Below, piece after piece: positions 53,193 through 63,827 of a stretch of 64,000 bases of DNA. The stretch lies in the NCBI GenBank assembly GCA_026418625.1, contig JAOABA010000036.1, positions 1 to 64,000 of the forward strand, written 5' to 3'. Numbering within the stretch: the stretch's first letter is position 1; each line of letters starts with the position of its first letter. The stretch is from Candidatus Kapaibacterium sp. GTDB taxonomy: Bacteria > Bacteroidota > Ignavibacteria > Kapaibacteriales > UBA2268. The notes under the pieces were generated by a model that did no database searches, was not told where the DNA came from, and was given only the letters and a program-made list of their open reading frames with translations. The translations under genes and the position numbers were made by a program.

Positions 53193-54611
53193 ATGATGAG
53201 CGAAAATGTAGTAAGATTATTAAATGAATCAAAAGTAGCAAGATGGACAGCACTTTTGCTTGTTGCATTCACAATGCTTTCAGCGTATTTCTTTGTTGAT
53301 ATGATTGCTCCTTTGCAATCATTGCTCGAAATAAATTACAAATGGGAACCATCAGTTTACGGGTTCTTTTCAGGTTCAGAATATATGCTGAATGTATTAG
53401 GATTTTTAATCATATCCGGTATAATACTGGATAAGATGGGAATTCGATTCACAGGTTTAACAGCCGCTATTGTAATGCTGACCGGCGGTTTGATAAAATT
53501 ATATGCTCTCACACCTGCTTTCTACGAAGGTGGTTTTGGTTATGATTTCTTTAATTCATTTTGGACTAATATGCCACCGACGGCAAAATTAGCATCAATT
53601 GGATATGCAATTTTTGGAATAGGGGTAGAGATGGTTGGTATAACCGTCAGTAGAGCAATTGTAAAATGGTTTCGTGGTAAAGAGTTAGCATTAGCAATGG
53701 GTATGGAGATGGCAACTGCCAGACTTGGTGCATCAGTAGCATTTTTCTTTTCAGCGAATATCGCTGGAGTCAAAGTTGTTAATGGAGTTATTCAAGGAAA
53801 TGTATTAAATTCTGTTTACGTTGGAGTTGCTCTATTGTCAATAGGTTTTTTGACTTTTTTAACATATACGTTTATGGATAAAAAGTTAGATAATCAAATA
53901 AAAGATGCAGGAAATAATGAACCTTCCAGTGAATTTAAATTAAGCGATATAGGCAAAATCCTGACAAACAAGGCTTTTATCCTGATTTCTTTGCTTTGTG
54001 TTTTGTTTTATTCAGGTGTTTTTCCATTCTTGAAATATGCGGTTAATATGATGCAAAATAAGTTAGGAGTTTCTGCTGAAATTGGTGGCTATATTTCAGG
54101 TTTGTTGCCTGTTGGCACTATTATTCTAACTCCACTAATTGGTGCTTATTTGGATAACAAGGGGAAAGGTGCAACAATTATGATTGGTGGAGCAACTTTA
54201 TTAACCATTGCCCATCTTACTTATGCTATAATACCGTTAAATATGGTTCTAGCAGTTGCTGCAATTATGGTGCTTGGGGTGGCTTTTTCCTTGGTTCCAG
54301 CTTCTATGTGGCCATCAATACCTAAAATAGTCGAAGATCGCTATCTTGGTTCAGCTTATGCTCTCATTTTCTGGATTCAGAATATTGGATTGATGACATT
54401 GCCTTGGCTGGTCGGAGTTGTTTTGCAACAAGCTAATCCGGGTGTAAGCGAGAGAATTGCCGCTGGAGATACAACTGCGGTTTATGATTATACTTTTCCA
54501 ATGCTGATGTTTGCTGGTTTGGGTATATGTGCTATTATACTTGGATTTTTGCTTCGAGTTGAGGACAAGAAAAAAGGGTATGGATTAGAGTTGCCAAACA
54601 TCAAAAAATAG
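53193..54611 (+). CDS. MFS transporter
   Basis: 472 residues from the ATG at 53193 (a second ATG follows at 53196; the upstream TTG at 53154 lies inside the promoter). Twelve membrane segments in two halves with a cytoplasmic loop at about 230-250. The A-loop motif is present as GIILDKMGIRFTG in the first half and GAYLDNKGKG in the second. The substrate is unknown; the neighbouring peptidases suggest an organic nutrient. Single-gene unit divergent from the peptidase operon. Confidence 0.88.
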   Translation: MMSENVVRLLNESKVARWTALLLVAFTMLSAYFFVDMIAPLQSLLEINYKWEPSVYGFFSGSEYMLNVLGFLIISGIILDKMGIRFTGLTAAIVMLTGGLIKLYALTPAFYEGGFGYDFFNSFWTNMPPTAKLASIGYAIFGIGVEMVGITVSRAIVKWFRGKELALAMGMEMATARLGASVAFFFSANIAGVKVVNGVIQGNVLNSVYVGVALLSIGFLTFLTYTFMDKKLDNQIKDAGNNEPSSEFKLSDIGKILTNKAFILISLLCVLFYSGVFPFLKYAVNMMQNKLGVSAEIGGYISGLLPVGTIILTPLIGAYLDNKGKGATIMIGGATLLTIAHLTYAIIPLNMVLAVAAIMVLGVAFSLVPASMWPSIPKIVEDRYLGSAYALIFWIQNIGLMTLPWLVGVVLQQANPGVSERIAAGDTTAVYDYTFPMLMFAGLGICAIILGFLLRVEDKKKGYGLELPNIKK

Positions 54612-54959
54612 ACTCTTAATTTATATTATTGATTAATTTTTTTCCAAGCGTAAATTAGAGCGGCTCTTGAAAAATAAGAGTGTTTGATAATACATTTAAA
54701 TCAAATTATTGAAGTATCTATTATTTTTTTTAATAGGTATTACAATATAATTAAGGGTTAATATTTTCACGCAGAGTTCGCAGAGAATGAATTCTTGATT
54801 ATTCAATTATAATTCAACCGCAGAGAACGCAGAGTATTTTAATTGATTATTGTGTGATATCTATATTTAAAAAAAATATTTCGAAATTAAAAAAAACACG
54901 CTGCGAATTATGTTTGAAACTATGTGGTCTCTGTGAGAAAGAAAATATTTCCTTGAATT
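54612..54959. other. intergenic region between convergent genes
   Basis: 348 bp, gene-free. It includes single copies of the 48-kb repeat (54765-54785 and 54818-54835) and a short hairpin CTCTT/AAGAG (about 54665-54681). Confidence 0.6.
54765..54835 (+). repeat. isolated copies of the 48-kb subunit repeat
   Basis: 54765-54785 carries the sequence CACGCAGAGTTCGCAGAG and 54818-54835 a related CCGCAGAGAACGCAGAGT. They sit 6.5 kb from the main array in the same orientation. Confidence 0.75.
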
Positions 54960-56687
54960 TTAGAACTTTTTAAAATTTTTACCTGTCCAAGCGATGTCAA
55001 TTGTGCTTTTGCTTCGCTTTTTAAAAAACAATTCGGCAAAACCTGATTTCTCTTTGTAATTGGGATTATTAAGAATTTTTAAAATATATTCATCATTTTC
55101 AACGAAGATGCTGTCAATATCAAATCTATCGGTGAATTGATGTTTTAGTATGCCACCCTTCAAAGTGAATGTGAAGATTGAATCATTAATGATATTAAAT
55201 GACAAGGAATAATCTTTATCACATTCGATTCTAAGTGGAGCTTTTACATTGACATTCTCTTTATTTATTGAATAATGCACTGCTTGCTCAACGCCGAGTT
55301 TCATAGCGTTGATACCTTCGATTTTGTCTGGTATACCCCATAGTGTTAATGTGTCAGATGAGGAAGTTTCAATATATTTTAGGGAATTCAAGACTTTTGT
55401 AACTTCATCTGAAGCTAAATTCCATTTTTTGGCGTTGTCATAATTAAATATTAAAGATATAAGAATATAAAATGCTACAAAGAGGTAGAACAAATTTAAT
55501 GTATAGAGTTTTAATTTATTTTTGGACAAGCTTTCTTTTAATGTTAAATTTTCAATTTTAGAATCAATTTCAAAGATAATGGCTGCCAATAGAATGATAA
55601 TTCCAATAAAAGGAAAAAAGCTATACCACCTCATATAAATAGGTAAAACAGGAATGACAGAAAAAAAATAGAATAATAAACCAAAAAGACAAAGTTTTTT
55701 GGGTTTGTCTGAAGTGGCTATAATGAAACAAGAATATGATGGTTTAAATTTAAATATCAAGAATACAAGATGAAATGTTATAATTAGGATAATAAATATC
55801 AGTGTAATAAAAATAAAATTTAATTCTTTATTTTGAATGAATTCCAAGAATAATTCGGGATGAATGAGAGATGTTATAAGATAGAGGAAGAAGTTTGATA
55901 TTAAATCTAAAAAATTAATATTTGCAAAATTTGAGGAATTAAATGGACTTCCTCCGATTAAGAATGCTCTTAACAAAAAGTATATTGCTATATATGATGC
56001 AATTAAAATTGTAGTAATTAAATGAAGCTTAATTTTTTTAGGCTCTGATAAAAACATCAAAAGACCGAGACTTATTAGAAAAAAAGAGTGTTCTTTTGAA
56101 AAAATAGATAAGAAAGTAAAAAGAGCTAAAAAAAAGTAATAAAAGAAATTATTATTTTTCTCAATAAAAAGGATTTTTAGGTAAAAATAAATGCTAAGCA
56201 AAATGAAAAGAGTCATAAATAAGTCATATCTACAAGCAATCCATGCAATCGGTAAGTCGTGAGAAGGCAAAACAAAGAATACCATAGATGAAAGAAAACT
56301 AATATTTGATTTTACTCTTAAAATTTTCAGAATTAGAAAAATTAAATGGCATATGAGACTATATATCACTATATTTTGCAACAAAAAAGGAAAAGCTTTG
56401 AAGCCAAACAAAAAAATTGTAAGAGAGTTAAGAAAATTTACGATTGGGCGCCAATAGAATAGAATCGGCTCTTTTTCATAAAATGGTTTGAAAATGTCAG
56501 AAAAGCTATTTGGCATGAGCCATTGTAAAATTTGAAAATCATCATTCAGGAAATTATTAAATAGTATTGGATGCCACAGAATAAGAGAAAGAGAAATGAA
56601 AAACAAAAGGATATAAATATCTTTGCTAAAAATTTTCTGGAAAAAAGTGTTGATTTCTAATTTAATTAATGAAAATTTTTGATTCAT
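54960..56687 (-). CDS. multi-pass membrane protein, GT-C glycosyltransferase-like
   Basis: 575 residues. About eleven membrane segments occupy residues 25-420; the rest (about 430-575) is a soluble, likely periplasmic, domain. The first loop holds FLNDDFQILQW, an acidic motif at the site where GT-C enzymes keep their catalytic D/E. Phe, Leu and Ile make up much of the chain. No named family is certain; a polyprenol-sugar-using transferase for glycans or proteins is the best guess. Monocistronic, convergent with the MFS gene. Confidence 0.65.
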   Translation of the reverse strand: MNQKFSLIKLEINTFFQKIFSKDIYILLFFISLSLILWHPILFNNFLNDDFQILQWLMPNSFSDIFKPFYEKEPILFYWRPIVNFLNSLTIFLFGFKAFPFLLQNIVIYSLICHLIFLILKILRVKSNISFLSSMVFFVLPSHDLPIAWIACRYDLFMTLFILLSIYFYLKILFIEKNNNFFYYFFLALFTFLSIFSKEHSFFLISLGLLMFLSEPKKIKLHLITTILIASYIAIYFLLRAFLIGGSPFNSSNFANINFLDLISNFFLYLITSLIHPELFLEFIQNKELNFIFITLIFIILIITFHLVFLIFKFKPSYSCFIIATSDKPKKLCLFGLLFYFFSVIPVLPIYMRWYSFFPFIGIIILLAAIIFEIDSKIENLTLKESLSKNKLKLYTLNLFYLFVAFYILISLIFNYDNAKKWNLASDEVTKVLNSLKYIETSSSDTLTLWGIPDKIEGINAMKLGVEQAVHYSINKENVNVKAPLRIECDKDYSLSFNIINDSIFTFTLKGGILKHQFTDRFDIDSIFVENDEYILKILNNPNYKEKSGFAELFFKKRSKSTIDIAWTGKNFKKF

Positions 56688-56797
56688 AATAAATTGATTA
56701 AAAATACCAAAAGAATTAAAAAAGAATTAAATATAAATTAGAAAATAGTAATTTAAATAAAAACAACAACATAATTACATAAGAAAACCGATTTTCC

Positions 56798-56828
56798 TTG
56801 TAAATCATTAATTTTTTTTGGAATTTTG
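56798..56828 (+). promoter_or_regulatory. promoter candidate for the aminotransferase-pckA operon
   Basis: TTG (56798-56800), 20-nt spacer, GAATTTTG (56821-56828), one mismatch to TAnnTTTG; 33 nt before the ATG. Confidence 0.4.
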
Positions 56829-56860
56829 ACGTTTATTTTTTATGAAAATAGGAAAAATAT

Positions 56861-58078
56861 ATGAGTTTAAGCTTAATTGGTAAATCAATAAGCGTTTCAG
56901 CAACGCTGAAGCTTAATGAAACAGCCGCAATTCTTCGTGAGAAAGGTGAGCCTGTGATTCACCTTGGCGGCGGTGAACCAAAATCAAAAGCTCCGGTTGA
57001 TGCATTGATTGCTGCGGCTAATCTGCTAAATTCCGGGGAAATACGATATACACCACCAGATGGTATTCCAGCTTTAAAGAAAGCAATAATAAGATATACT
57101 GAAGAATTTTATGACAGGATAGTAGAACCAGAAAATATAATAGCTTCAAGCGGTGCCAAACAGGCAATTATGGTATGCCTCCAAGCAATATTAAATCCAC
57201 AGGAAGAAGTATTATATCCAGCACCTTATTGGGTCAGTTATCCTGAAATGGCAAAGCTTTGTGGTGCAATACCCGTCCCAGTATATTCTGAAGATGGAAC
57301 TTTCTATCCAAGATTGCAGGATATTGAGCAAAGGGTAACATCTTACACAAAGGCAATAATAATTAACAGCCCAAATAATCCAACAGGGGCAATGTATTCT
57401 GAAAAATTCATTTCAGAAATAGTTGAATTCTGCGAAAAGAAAGGTATTTGGTTAATAATGGATGATATTTATCACAGGCTTATATTTGACGGTCGAAAAC
57501 CTATTAATTGTTATAAATTTGCAAAGGATTTGACCGAGAATTCGAAGCTTGTGGTCATAAACGGTGTTTCGAAACAATATGCTATGACAGGGTTCAGAAT
57601 TGGTTGGGCAGTTGGTAACAAAAAGCTTATCGCAGCAATGACAAATATACAAGCACATCAAACCTCTGGTCCATCGGTAATTACCCAAGTAGCAGCAGCG
57701 GCAGCTATCAACGGAGTTCAATCTCAAGTCGAGAGTTTAAGGCTGACACTGGAAAACAACAGAAACATAATGATGGACAGATTGAATGCGTTTAACGGAG
57801 TTAAAGCATATAAACCAGATGGAACTTTCTATTGTTTTGCAGATTTTAGCTATTATATGAAAGATTCCACAAAATTAGCACAATTCCTTTTGGACAAAGT
57901 CAGAGTGGCTGTTGTTCCCGGTATAGAGTTTGGTCTTGAGGGATATTTAAGACTTTCTACCTGCGGAACAGTAAAAGACATAACAGAAGGAATTGAAAGA
58001 ATAAAATGGGCGCTCGATCCTGATGCCCCAAATGAACTATATATTGGTGAAAGAAAATTAGTGAGGGACTGGTTATGA
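56861..58078 (+). CDS. PLP-dependent aminotransferase, aspartate-type
   Basis: 405 residues, fold type I, class I aminotransferase. Seen: HLGGGEPKSKAP, YTPPDGIPALKKAI, NSPNNPTGAMYS, and the PLP lysine Lys238 in NGVSKQYAMTGFRIGW, with the substrate-binding Arg in YLRLSTCG near the end. It probably interconverts aspartate and oxaloacetate. Its stop overlaps the pckA start (ATGA), so the two are translationally coupled and the product oxaloacetate would go to PckA. Other amino acid substrates cannot be ruled out. Confidence 0.9.
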   Translation: MSLSLIGKSISVSATLKLNETAAILREKGEPVIHLGGGEPKSKAPVDALIAAANLLNSGEIRYTPPDGIPALKKAIIRYTEEFYDRIVEPENIIASSGAKQAIMVCLQAILNPQEEVLYPAPYWVSYPEMAKLCGAIPVPVYSEDGTFYPRLQDIEQRVTSYTKAIIINSPNNPTGAMYSEKFISEIVEFCEKKGIWLIMDDIYHRLIFDGRKPINCYKFAKDLTENSKLVVINGVSKQYAMTGFRIGWAVGNKKLIAAMTNIQAHQTSGPSVITQVAAAAAINGVQSQVESLRLTLENNRNIMMDRLNAFNGVKAYKPDGTFYCFADFSYYMKDSTKLAQFLLDKVRVAVVPGIEFGLEGYLRLSTCGTVKDITEGIERIKWALDPDAPNELYIGERKLVRDWL

Positions 58079-59727
58079 AATATTTAGAATTCGAAACACC
58101 TGCCTCGAAACAGGCAACAGAATTAGCAAGTGATTTTAAGTTAAGCAATCACGGGCTATTAAAACTCGACAGAGTATTTTGGAATCTGCCAACACCTGCT
58201 CTCTATGAAGAAGCCATTTTTAGAGGTGAAGCACATATGGTTTATGGCGGTCCGCTAATTGTTAATACTGGCAAGTGGTCTGCTCGGGCAGCTAATGATA
58301 AATTCATTGTTAGAGAGGCTTCCACAGAAGATAAAATTTGGTGGGGGGTATATAATAGACCTTTCAGTCAGGAAAAATTTGATGGGCTTCTTGCCAGACT
58401 TCAGGCATTTTTGCAGGGTGAGGAATTATTTGTTCAGGACTGTTATGTAGGAGCCGATCCAAATTACAGAATGCCAATACGAATTATTACTGATTCAGCT
58501 TGGCAAAGCCTTTTTGCACGTAATATGTTCCTAACAATAAGAAACAGAGATGAGTTGAAAAAGCACGTTCCGGAATTTACTTTGATTGCTGCACCCTCAT
58601 TTACCTGCGATCCAAGAATAGACGGAACAAGAAGTGAAACAGCCATTATAATAAATTTTGCACAAAGATTAGCAATTGTTGCAAATTCAAGCTATGGTGG
58701 AGAGATAAAAAAGAGCATTTTCACAATAATGAATTTTCTTTTGCCTCAACAAGGAGTAATGGCTATGCATTGCTCGGCAAATGTTGGGAAAGCAGGGGAT
58801 GTAGCATTATTCTTCGGGCTTAGTGGAACAGGAAAAACGACACTATCAGCAGACCCGAATAGAAGGCTAATCGGCGACGATGAACACGGCTGGAGCGACG
58901 AGGGAGTCTTCAATTTCGAGGGAGGTTGCTATGCAAAAGTAATAAGACTTTCAGCTGAGCACGAGCCACAAATCTATTCCTGCACAAGACGATTTGGGAC
59001 AATACTTGAAAATGTTGTTTGGGATCCAGCATCAAGAAAAATTGATCTTGATGATGATAAATTAACAGAAAATACGAGGGCTTCTTACCCATTGGAATTC
59101 ATTCCAAATGTTGTCGAAGAAAAAATGGTTCATACTCATCCCAAAAATGTAATATTTCTTACTTGCGATGCATCTGGAGTTCTTCCACCAATAGCAAGGC
59201 TTGATATGAATCAGGCAATGTATCATTTTATCAGTGGATACACATCAAAAATTGCTGGGACAGAGATTGGTTTGGGAATAGAGCCGGAAATTACATTTAG
59301 TGCTTGTTTTGGAGCTCCATTTATGGTTCATCATCCATTTTATTATGCAAATTTGTTGAAACAAAAAATGGAGAAACACGGAGCAAAATGTTGGTTAGTT
59401 AATACTGGCTGGGTAGGTGGAAAATTTGGAGTTGGCAAAAGAATCAGCATAAGGCACACAAGAAACCTACTTAATGCAGCTCTTGATGGCAAATTGGATG
59501 ATGTTCAATATCGAAAGGATAAACTTTTTGGTTTCGAAGTTCCACTGACTTGTCCGGATGTTCCCGAAGATGTTCTTGAACCTTCAAATTCTTGGGGCAA
59601 CAAAGAGGAATATTGGACCAGATATGATTCGCTTGCCGCACGTTATATAGAAAATTTCAAACTTTTCTCGGAAGGCTGTCCTGATGAAGTAATACAAGCA
59701 GGACCCAAGAGATTATCACAGCTTTAA
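58075..59727 (+). CDS. pckA: phosphoenolpyruvate carboxykinase (ATP)
   Basis: 550 residues. Converts oxaloacetate and ATP to PEP, ADP and CO2, the entry to gluconeogenesis. P-loop GLSGTGKTTLSADP with Lys254 and Thr255, followed by GDDEHGWSDEGVFNFEGGCYAK, which holds metal and substrate ligands; RIDGTRSETA and EFIPNVVEEKMVHTHPKNVIFLTCDA are also present. ATP-type by sequence, not GTP-type. It overlaps the aminotransferase gene by 4 bp and ends in a strong terminator. Confidence 0.96.
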   Translation: MKYLEFETPASKQATELASDFKLSNHGLLKLDRVFWNLPTPALYEEAIFRGEAHMVYGGPLIVNTGKWSARAANDKFIVREASTEDKIWWGVYNRPFSQEKFDGLLARLQAFLQGEELFVQDCYVGADPNYRMPIRIITDSAWQSLFARNMFLTIRNRDELKKHVPEFTLIAAPSFTCDPRIDGTRSETAIIINFAQRLAIVANSSYGGEIKKSIFTIMNFLLPQQGVMAMHCSANVGKAGDVALFFGLSGTGKTTLSADPNRRLIGDDEHGWSDEGVFNFEGGCYAKVIRLSAEHEPQIYSCTRRFGTILENVVWDPASRKIDLDDDKLTENTRASYPLEFIPNVVEEKMVHTHPKNVIFLTCDASGVLPPIARLDMNQAMYHFISGYTSKIAGTEIGLGIEPEITFSACFGAPFMVHHPFYYANLLKQKMEKHGAKCWLVNTGWVGGKFGVGKRISIRHTRNLLNAALDGKLDDVQYRKDKLFGFEVPLTCPDVPEDVLEPSNSWGNKEEYWTRYDSLAARYIENFKLFSEGCPDEVIQAGPKRLSQL

Positions 59728-59750
59728 TTAAATAAAAATATCAAAATAAG

Positions 59751-59788
59751 CGACCCTTATGAAATTTCATAAGGGTTGTTTTTTTTAT
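59751..59788 (+). terminator. rho-independent terminator after pckA
   Basis: ACCCTTATGAAA (59753-59764) pairs with TTTCATAAGGGT (59765-59776), with outer G-T and C-G pairs; eight T follow TTG. It is 24 nt after the stop. Confidence 0.85.
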
Positions 59789-59824
59789 TGTAATAAAAAA
59801 ATAAGAAAATTCAGAAAATTAAGT

Positions 59825-59832
59825 TAATTTTG
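59825..59832 (+). promoter_or_regulatory. -7 element upstream of guaB
   Basis: TAATTTTG fits the consensus and lies 73 nt before the ATG; no TTTG at a suitable distance upstream. Confidence 0.3.
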
Positions 59833-59905
59833 AATAATACAGATTTAAATTTTTTAAAAATGTAATCAAAAAGTTACTGAAGAAATAATTTAGAATGAAA
59901 TTAAT

Positions 59906-61375
59906 ATGACAGACAAAATTAAGAAATCTGAAGGCATTACTTATGATGATATTTTGTTGCTTCCTAACTATTCAGAAGTATTGCCAAGAGATACAATTTT
60001 AACTACAAAATTGACAAATTCTATTAGTTTGAACATACCTTTACTTTCCGCAGCAATGGACACAGTAACAGAAGCGAATATGGCTATTGCTATAGCAAGG
60101 GAAGGAGGTTTGGGGGTGATTCACAAAAATATGACAATAGAGCAACAAGCTGACAATGTTGATAGAGTGAAGCGTTCAGAAAGCGGAATGATTCTCAATC
60201 CTATAACATTGACAATGGAAAGTAAGGTAAAAGACGCTCTTGAATTAATGTCAAAATTTCATATATCTGGAATTCCAATTGTTGATCAGCAGAATCATTT
60301 GCTTGGTATAATAACAAACAGGGATTTAAGGTTTGATCCAAATCCCGAGGACTCAATTGTAGATTATATGACCAAAGAACGCTTGGTGACAGCCCCAGTA
60401 GGAACAACACTTGAGGATGCTGAAATAATACTTCAAAAACATAGAATAGAAAAACTTCCGGTCGTAGATAAAGATGGTATAATCTTAGGATTGATAACTT
60501 TCAAAGATATACAGAAAAAAAAGAAACATCCTGTTGCTTGCAAGGATGATCATGGAAGATTAAGGGTTGGTGCAGCAGTTGGTATATCATCTGAAACTGT
60601 GGATAGAGTTTCAGCTTTGACAGCCGTTGGTGTTGACGCTATTTTCATTGACACCGCTCATGCTCATTCCAAAGGTGTTATCGAGATGGTAAAGAGCATA
60701 AAAACAAAATTTCCAAATTTACAGGTTATTGCAGGTAATATTGCAACAGCTGAGGCTGCAGAAGCTCTCATAAAAGTTGGTGCCGATGCCCTTAAGGTGG
60801 GTATAGGACCGGGTTCAATCTGCACAACAAGAATAATTGCAGGTATAGGGGTTCCTCAGGTTACTGCAATAATGGAGGTTGCCTCAGTTGCTGCCAAAGA
60901 AAATATACCAATAATAGCAGATGGTGGAATAAAACAAACAGGGGACATAGCTAAAGCAATAGCTGCTGGCGCTGATTCTGTTATGATAGGTGGCTTATTC
61001 GCTGGACACGAGGAAAGTCCGGGTGAAAAAATCCTTTATGAAGGAAGAGCATATAAAATTTATCGTGGTATGGGCTCATTGGGAGCTATGAATCAGGGGT
61101 CAGCCGACAGATACTTTCAGGATGTTGAGGAAGAAATCAGCAAACTTGTTCCAGAAGGAATTGAAGGAAGGGTTCCATATAAAGGAAGCGTTAGCGATAC
61201 AATTTATCAGATGGTCGGTGGATTAAGGTCAGCAATGGGTTATTGTGGATGTAAAACTATTGAAGAATTAAAAACCAAAACAACATTTATCAGAATGACT
61301 GAAGCAGGGCTGAAAGAATCACATCCGCATAATGTCAGTATTACAAAAGAATCTCCTAATTACTTTGTAAAATAA
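59906..61375 (+). CDS. guaB: IMP dehydrogenase
   Basis: 489 residues. Converts IMP to XMP with NAD, the committed step to GMP. TIM barrel with [24 protein letters not shown] near the N-terminus, a CBS-domain pair (about 95-210) as a regulatory insert, and the catalytic loop [15 protein letters not shown] with Cys306. The flap region [18 protein letters not shown] (about 391-408) is typical. Length is standard. It is followed 28 bp later by an M24 peptidase. Confidence 0.97.
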   Translation: MTDKIKKSEGITYDDILLLPNYSEVLPRDTILTTKLTNSISLNIPLLSAAMDTVTEANMAIAIAREGGLGVIHKNMTIEQQADNVDRVKRSESGMILNPITLTMESKVKDALELMSKFHISGIPIVDQQNHLLGIITNRDLRFDPNPEDSIVDYMTKERLVTAPVGTTLEDAEIILQKHRIEKLPVVDKDGIILGLITFKDIQKKKKHPVACKDDHGRLRVGAAVGISSETVDRVSALTAVGVDAIFIDTAHAHSKGVIEMVKSIKTKFPNLQVIAGNIATAEAAEALIKVGADALKVGIGPGSICTTRIIAGIGVPQVTAIMEVASVAAKENIPIIADGGIKQTGDIAKAIAAGADSVMIGGLFAGHEESPGEKILYEGRAYKIYRGMGSLGAMNQGSADRYFQDVEEEISKLVPEGIEGRVPYKGSVSDTIYQMVGGLRSAMGYCGCKTIEELKTKTTFIRMTEAGLKESHPHNVSITKESPNYFVK

Positions 61376-61403
61376 TTTTGTATAATAAATTAATTGTTAA
61401 ATT

Positions 61404-62537
61404 ATGAGCAAAAAGAATACTGTTTTGACAGAAGAGGTTCCTCAAAATTACCCAAAATTGGTTGATAACAGACTAAGACAGCTTAGATTCTCGTTAGAGG
61501 ATGAAAAAGTTGATGCACTTGTTTTGACTTATCTTCCAAATATTAGATATTTAACAAATTTCTCTGGGACCCAAGCAACTGTTTTTATGGACAAGGAAAA
61601 TATCTATTTTATTACAGATGATAGATATGAAGAACAAATAAAAACAGAGTTATATCCATTGCCTGAATTAAAAACATATATAAGTAGAGATCCATGGGCT
61701 ATTGCTTTAGATAAAGGTATTTTAGACAATGTTGAATCTCTTGCATTTGAGTCAGACAGAGTATCTTATCACGAAGCAGTCGAAATCAGGAACAGAATAA
61801 GACCTGTTAAATTCAAACCAGTTAATTTATTGGCTGAAAGGTTTACTATACCAAAAGATCCAGTCGAACTCGATTATATTCAGCAGGCTTGCACAATAGC
61901 AGAAAAGACTTATGAAAAAATCTTGGAATACATCAAACCCGGAGTTTCAGAAATTGATATAGCTATTGAAATTGCTTATCAATCAAGAAAACTGGGTTCG
62001 GAAGGGGATCCATTCAATATAATTGCAGTCAGCGGTGCTCGAGGATGCCTAATTCACGGAACACCAAGCGATAAAAAAATCAAAACAGGTGATATTGTAA
62101 TACTCGATTTTGGTTGCAAAGTAAACGGTTTTTGCTCTGATATAACAAGAACTATTGCAGTTGGGAAAGCAACAAAAGAACAAAAACAAATATATAAATT
62201 AATTTATGAAGCCCAATCAACAGCAATTAATGAAGTAAGACCCTCGATGAACGGTAAGATTCTTGATGCTTTTGCTCGAAATATTATAGAAAAGGAAGGT
62301 CTTGGTAATTATTTCCAACACTCTCTTGGTCACGGTATTGGATTAGTGCCTCACGAATTGCCAATAATCACTTTCAGGAAAGATGACCAGATAATTCCCG
62401 AAAACTGTGTCCTTGCAATTGAACCCGGAGTTTATTTGCCAGATAAATTCGGTATGAGAGTCGAAGATGAAATTTTTGTTACTCGAAATGGGGCAACACG
62501 ATTAACTAATGCTCCATCTGAACTACTTGTGATTTGA
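61404..62537 (+). CDS. M24-family aminopeptidase (Xaa-Pro type)
   Basis: 377 residues, cytoplasmic. N-terminal creatinase-like domain (about 20-145) and C-terminal pita-bread catalytic domain: HGTPSDKKIKTGDIVILDFG, FCSDITRTIAVG, HSLGHGIGLVPHELP and CVLAIEPGVYLPDKFGMRVEDEI, giving the usual Asp, Asp, His, Glu, Glu metal ligands. It cleaves an N-terminal residue before proline. A prolidase is the alternative. Consistent with the peptide-using gene content nearby. Confidence 0.92.
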   Translation: MSKKNTVLTEEVPQNYPKLVDNRLRQLRFSLEDEKVDALVLTYLPNIRYLTNFSGTQATVFMDKENIYFITDDRYEEQIKTELYPLPELKTYISRDPWAIALDKGILDNVESLAFESDRVSYHEAVEIRNRIRPVKFKPVNLLAERFTIPKDPVELDYIQQACTIAEKTYEKILEYIKPGVSEIDIAIEIAYQSRKLGSEGDPFNIIAVSGARGCLIHGTPSDKKIKTGDIVILDFGCKVNGFCSDITRTIAVGKATKEQKQIYKLIYEAQSTAINEVRPSMNGKILDAFARNIIEKEGLGNYFQHSLGHGIGLVPHELPIITFRKDDQIIPENCVLAIEPGVYLPDKFGMRVEDEIFVTRNGATRLTNAPSELLVI

Positions 62538-62564
62538 TTTCGAAAAGGATAGAATTAGGATTTG

Positions 62565-63827
62565 ATGTTTAGCAAAAATGTTCTTGTCATTGCCTATTAT
62601 TTCCCTCCAATGGGATTAAGCGGGGTGCAAAGAACTGTAAAATTTGTTAAATATTTACCTGATTTTGGCTGGAAACCTTTTGTTTTGACAACTGGTTCAA
62701 GCAGATATTTTGCATTTGATGAGTCTTTACTCAACGATTTCAAAGACAAACCAGTTGAAATTTTCAGGACTTATACAAAAAAAAGTCAGAAGCAGGATTA
62801 TAAAATTCAAAATTTTCCAAATTATACTATTCAAAAAATTGGAAGGGTTATAACTCAAGCCATATATCAGCCTGACAGATTTATTAAATGGAAAAAATCT
62901 GCAATCGAACTTGGCGAAAAAATAATCAAAGAAAATAAAATTGATGCAATATTTGCAACAGCTCCCCCATTTACGGATTTTTTAGTTGCACTGGAATTAT
63001 CCGAAAAATATGATATCCCATTTATAATGGATTATCGCGATGTTTGGGTTGATAATCCCTTTCATTATTATTTAACTCCATTTCACAAATCTTACAGTAT
63101 AAAATTAGAAGAAAATCTTTTAAAGAAAACAAGTAAAGCGATTGTAACCAACAGATTTGCAAAAGAAATTATTTTACGAAGATATAAATTTATTTCTCAC
63201 GATGATATAGCAATAATACCACACGGATATGATCCGGATGATTTCAAAGAAATTGAATTTCATCACAATCCGAATTTTTTCACTATAACTCATTCGGGAC
63301 TTTTTCAGGATGACAGAAATCCTAAATATTTCCTTAAAGCAGTCAGTCAATTCCTGAAGAATAATCCATCAGCTATTGATAAATTAAGATTACGATTTAT
63401 AGGATTGATGAGAAAAAGCCATCAAAAGCTATTGAAAAAATATAATCTTCAAAAAATTACCACTTTAACGGGGAATTTGAGTCATAGAGAATCTATAAAG
63501 AATCTTCTTGAGTCTGACCTGCTTTGGTTGGTGGTTAATGATATTTATCGGTCGCCGGGGAAGCTTTTCGAGTATTTCGGTGCAGAAAAGCCAATTCTGA
63601 TTTGTGCTCCTGAGGGTATTATGAGGAAAACAGCACTTGAATCAAAAGCTGCAATCGGAGTAGATCCCAAGGATGTCAATGAAATTGAAAAAGCTTTGTC
63701 AACTTTCTATAATTTATGGACAAAGAATACATTGCCTAAGCCTTCTCCGGAATTTATTGAATTATATAACAGAAAAAAATTAACACAAGATTTAGCAAAG
63801 GAACTGACTCTTATTTCAGAGCTTTAA
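62565..63827 (+). CDS. family 4-like glycosyltransferase
   Basis: 420 residues from the ATG at 62565 (a TTG directly before it is the only upstream option; TTAGGA precedes). GT-B fold: N-terminal NVLVIAYYFPPMGLSGVQRTVKFVKYL, mid-chain PFIMDYRDVW, and a C-terminal sugar-nucleotide region with IIPHGYDPDDF, TITHSGLF and PGKLFEYFGAEKPIL. Donor and acceptor are unknown; surface glycan synthesis is likely. 27 bp after the M24 gene. Confidence 0.87.
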   Translation: MFSKNVLVIAYYFPPMGLSGVQRTVKFVKYLPDFGWKPFVLTTGSSRYFAFDESLLNDFKDKPVEIFRTYTKKSQKQDYKIQNFPNYTIQKIGRVITQAIYQPDRFIKWKKSAIELGEKIIKENKIDAIFATAPPFTDFLVALELSEKYDIPFIMDYRDVWVDNPFHYYLTPFHKSYSIKLEENLLKKTSKAIVTNRFAKEIILRRYKFISHDDIAIIPHGYDPDDFKEIEFHHNPNFFTITHSGLFQDDRNPKYFLKAVSQFLKNNPSAIDKLRLRFIGLMRKSHQKLLKKYNLQKITTLTGNLSHRESIKNLLESDLLWLVVNDIYRSPGKLFEYFGAEKPILICAPEGIMRKTALESKAAIGVDPKDVNEIEKALSTFYNLWTKNTLPKPSPEFIELYNRKKLTQDLAKELTLISEL

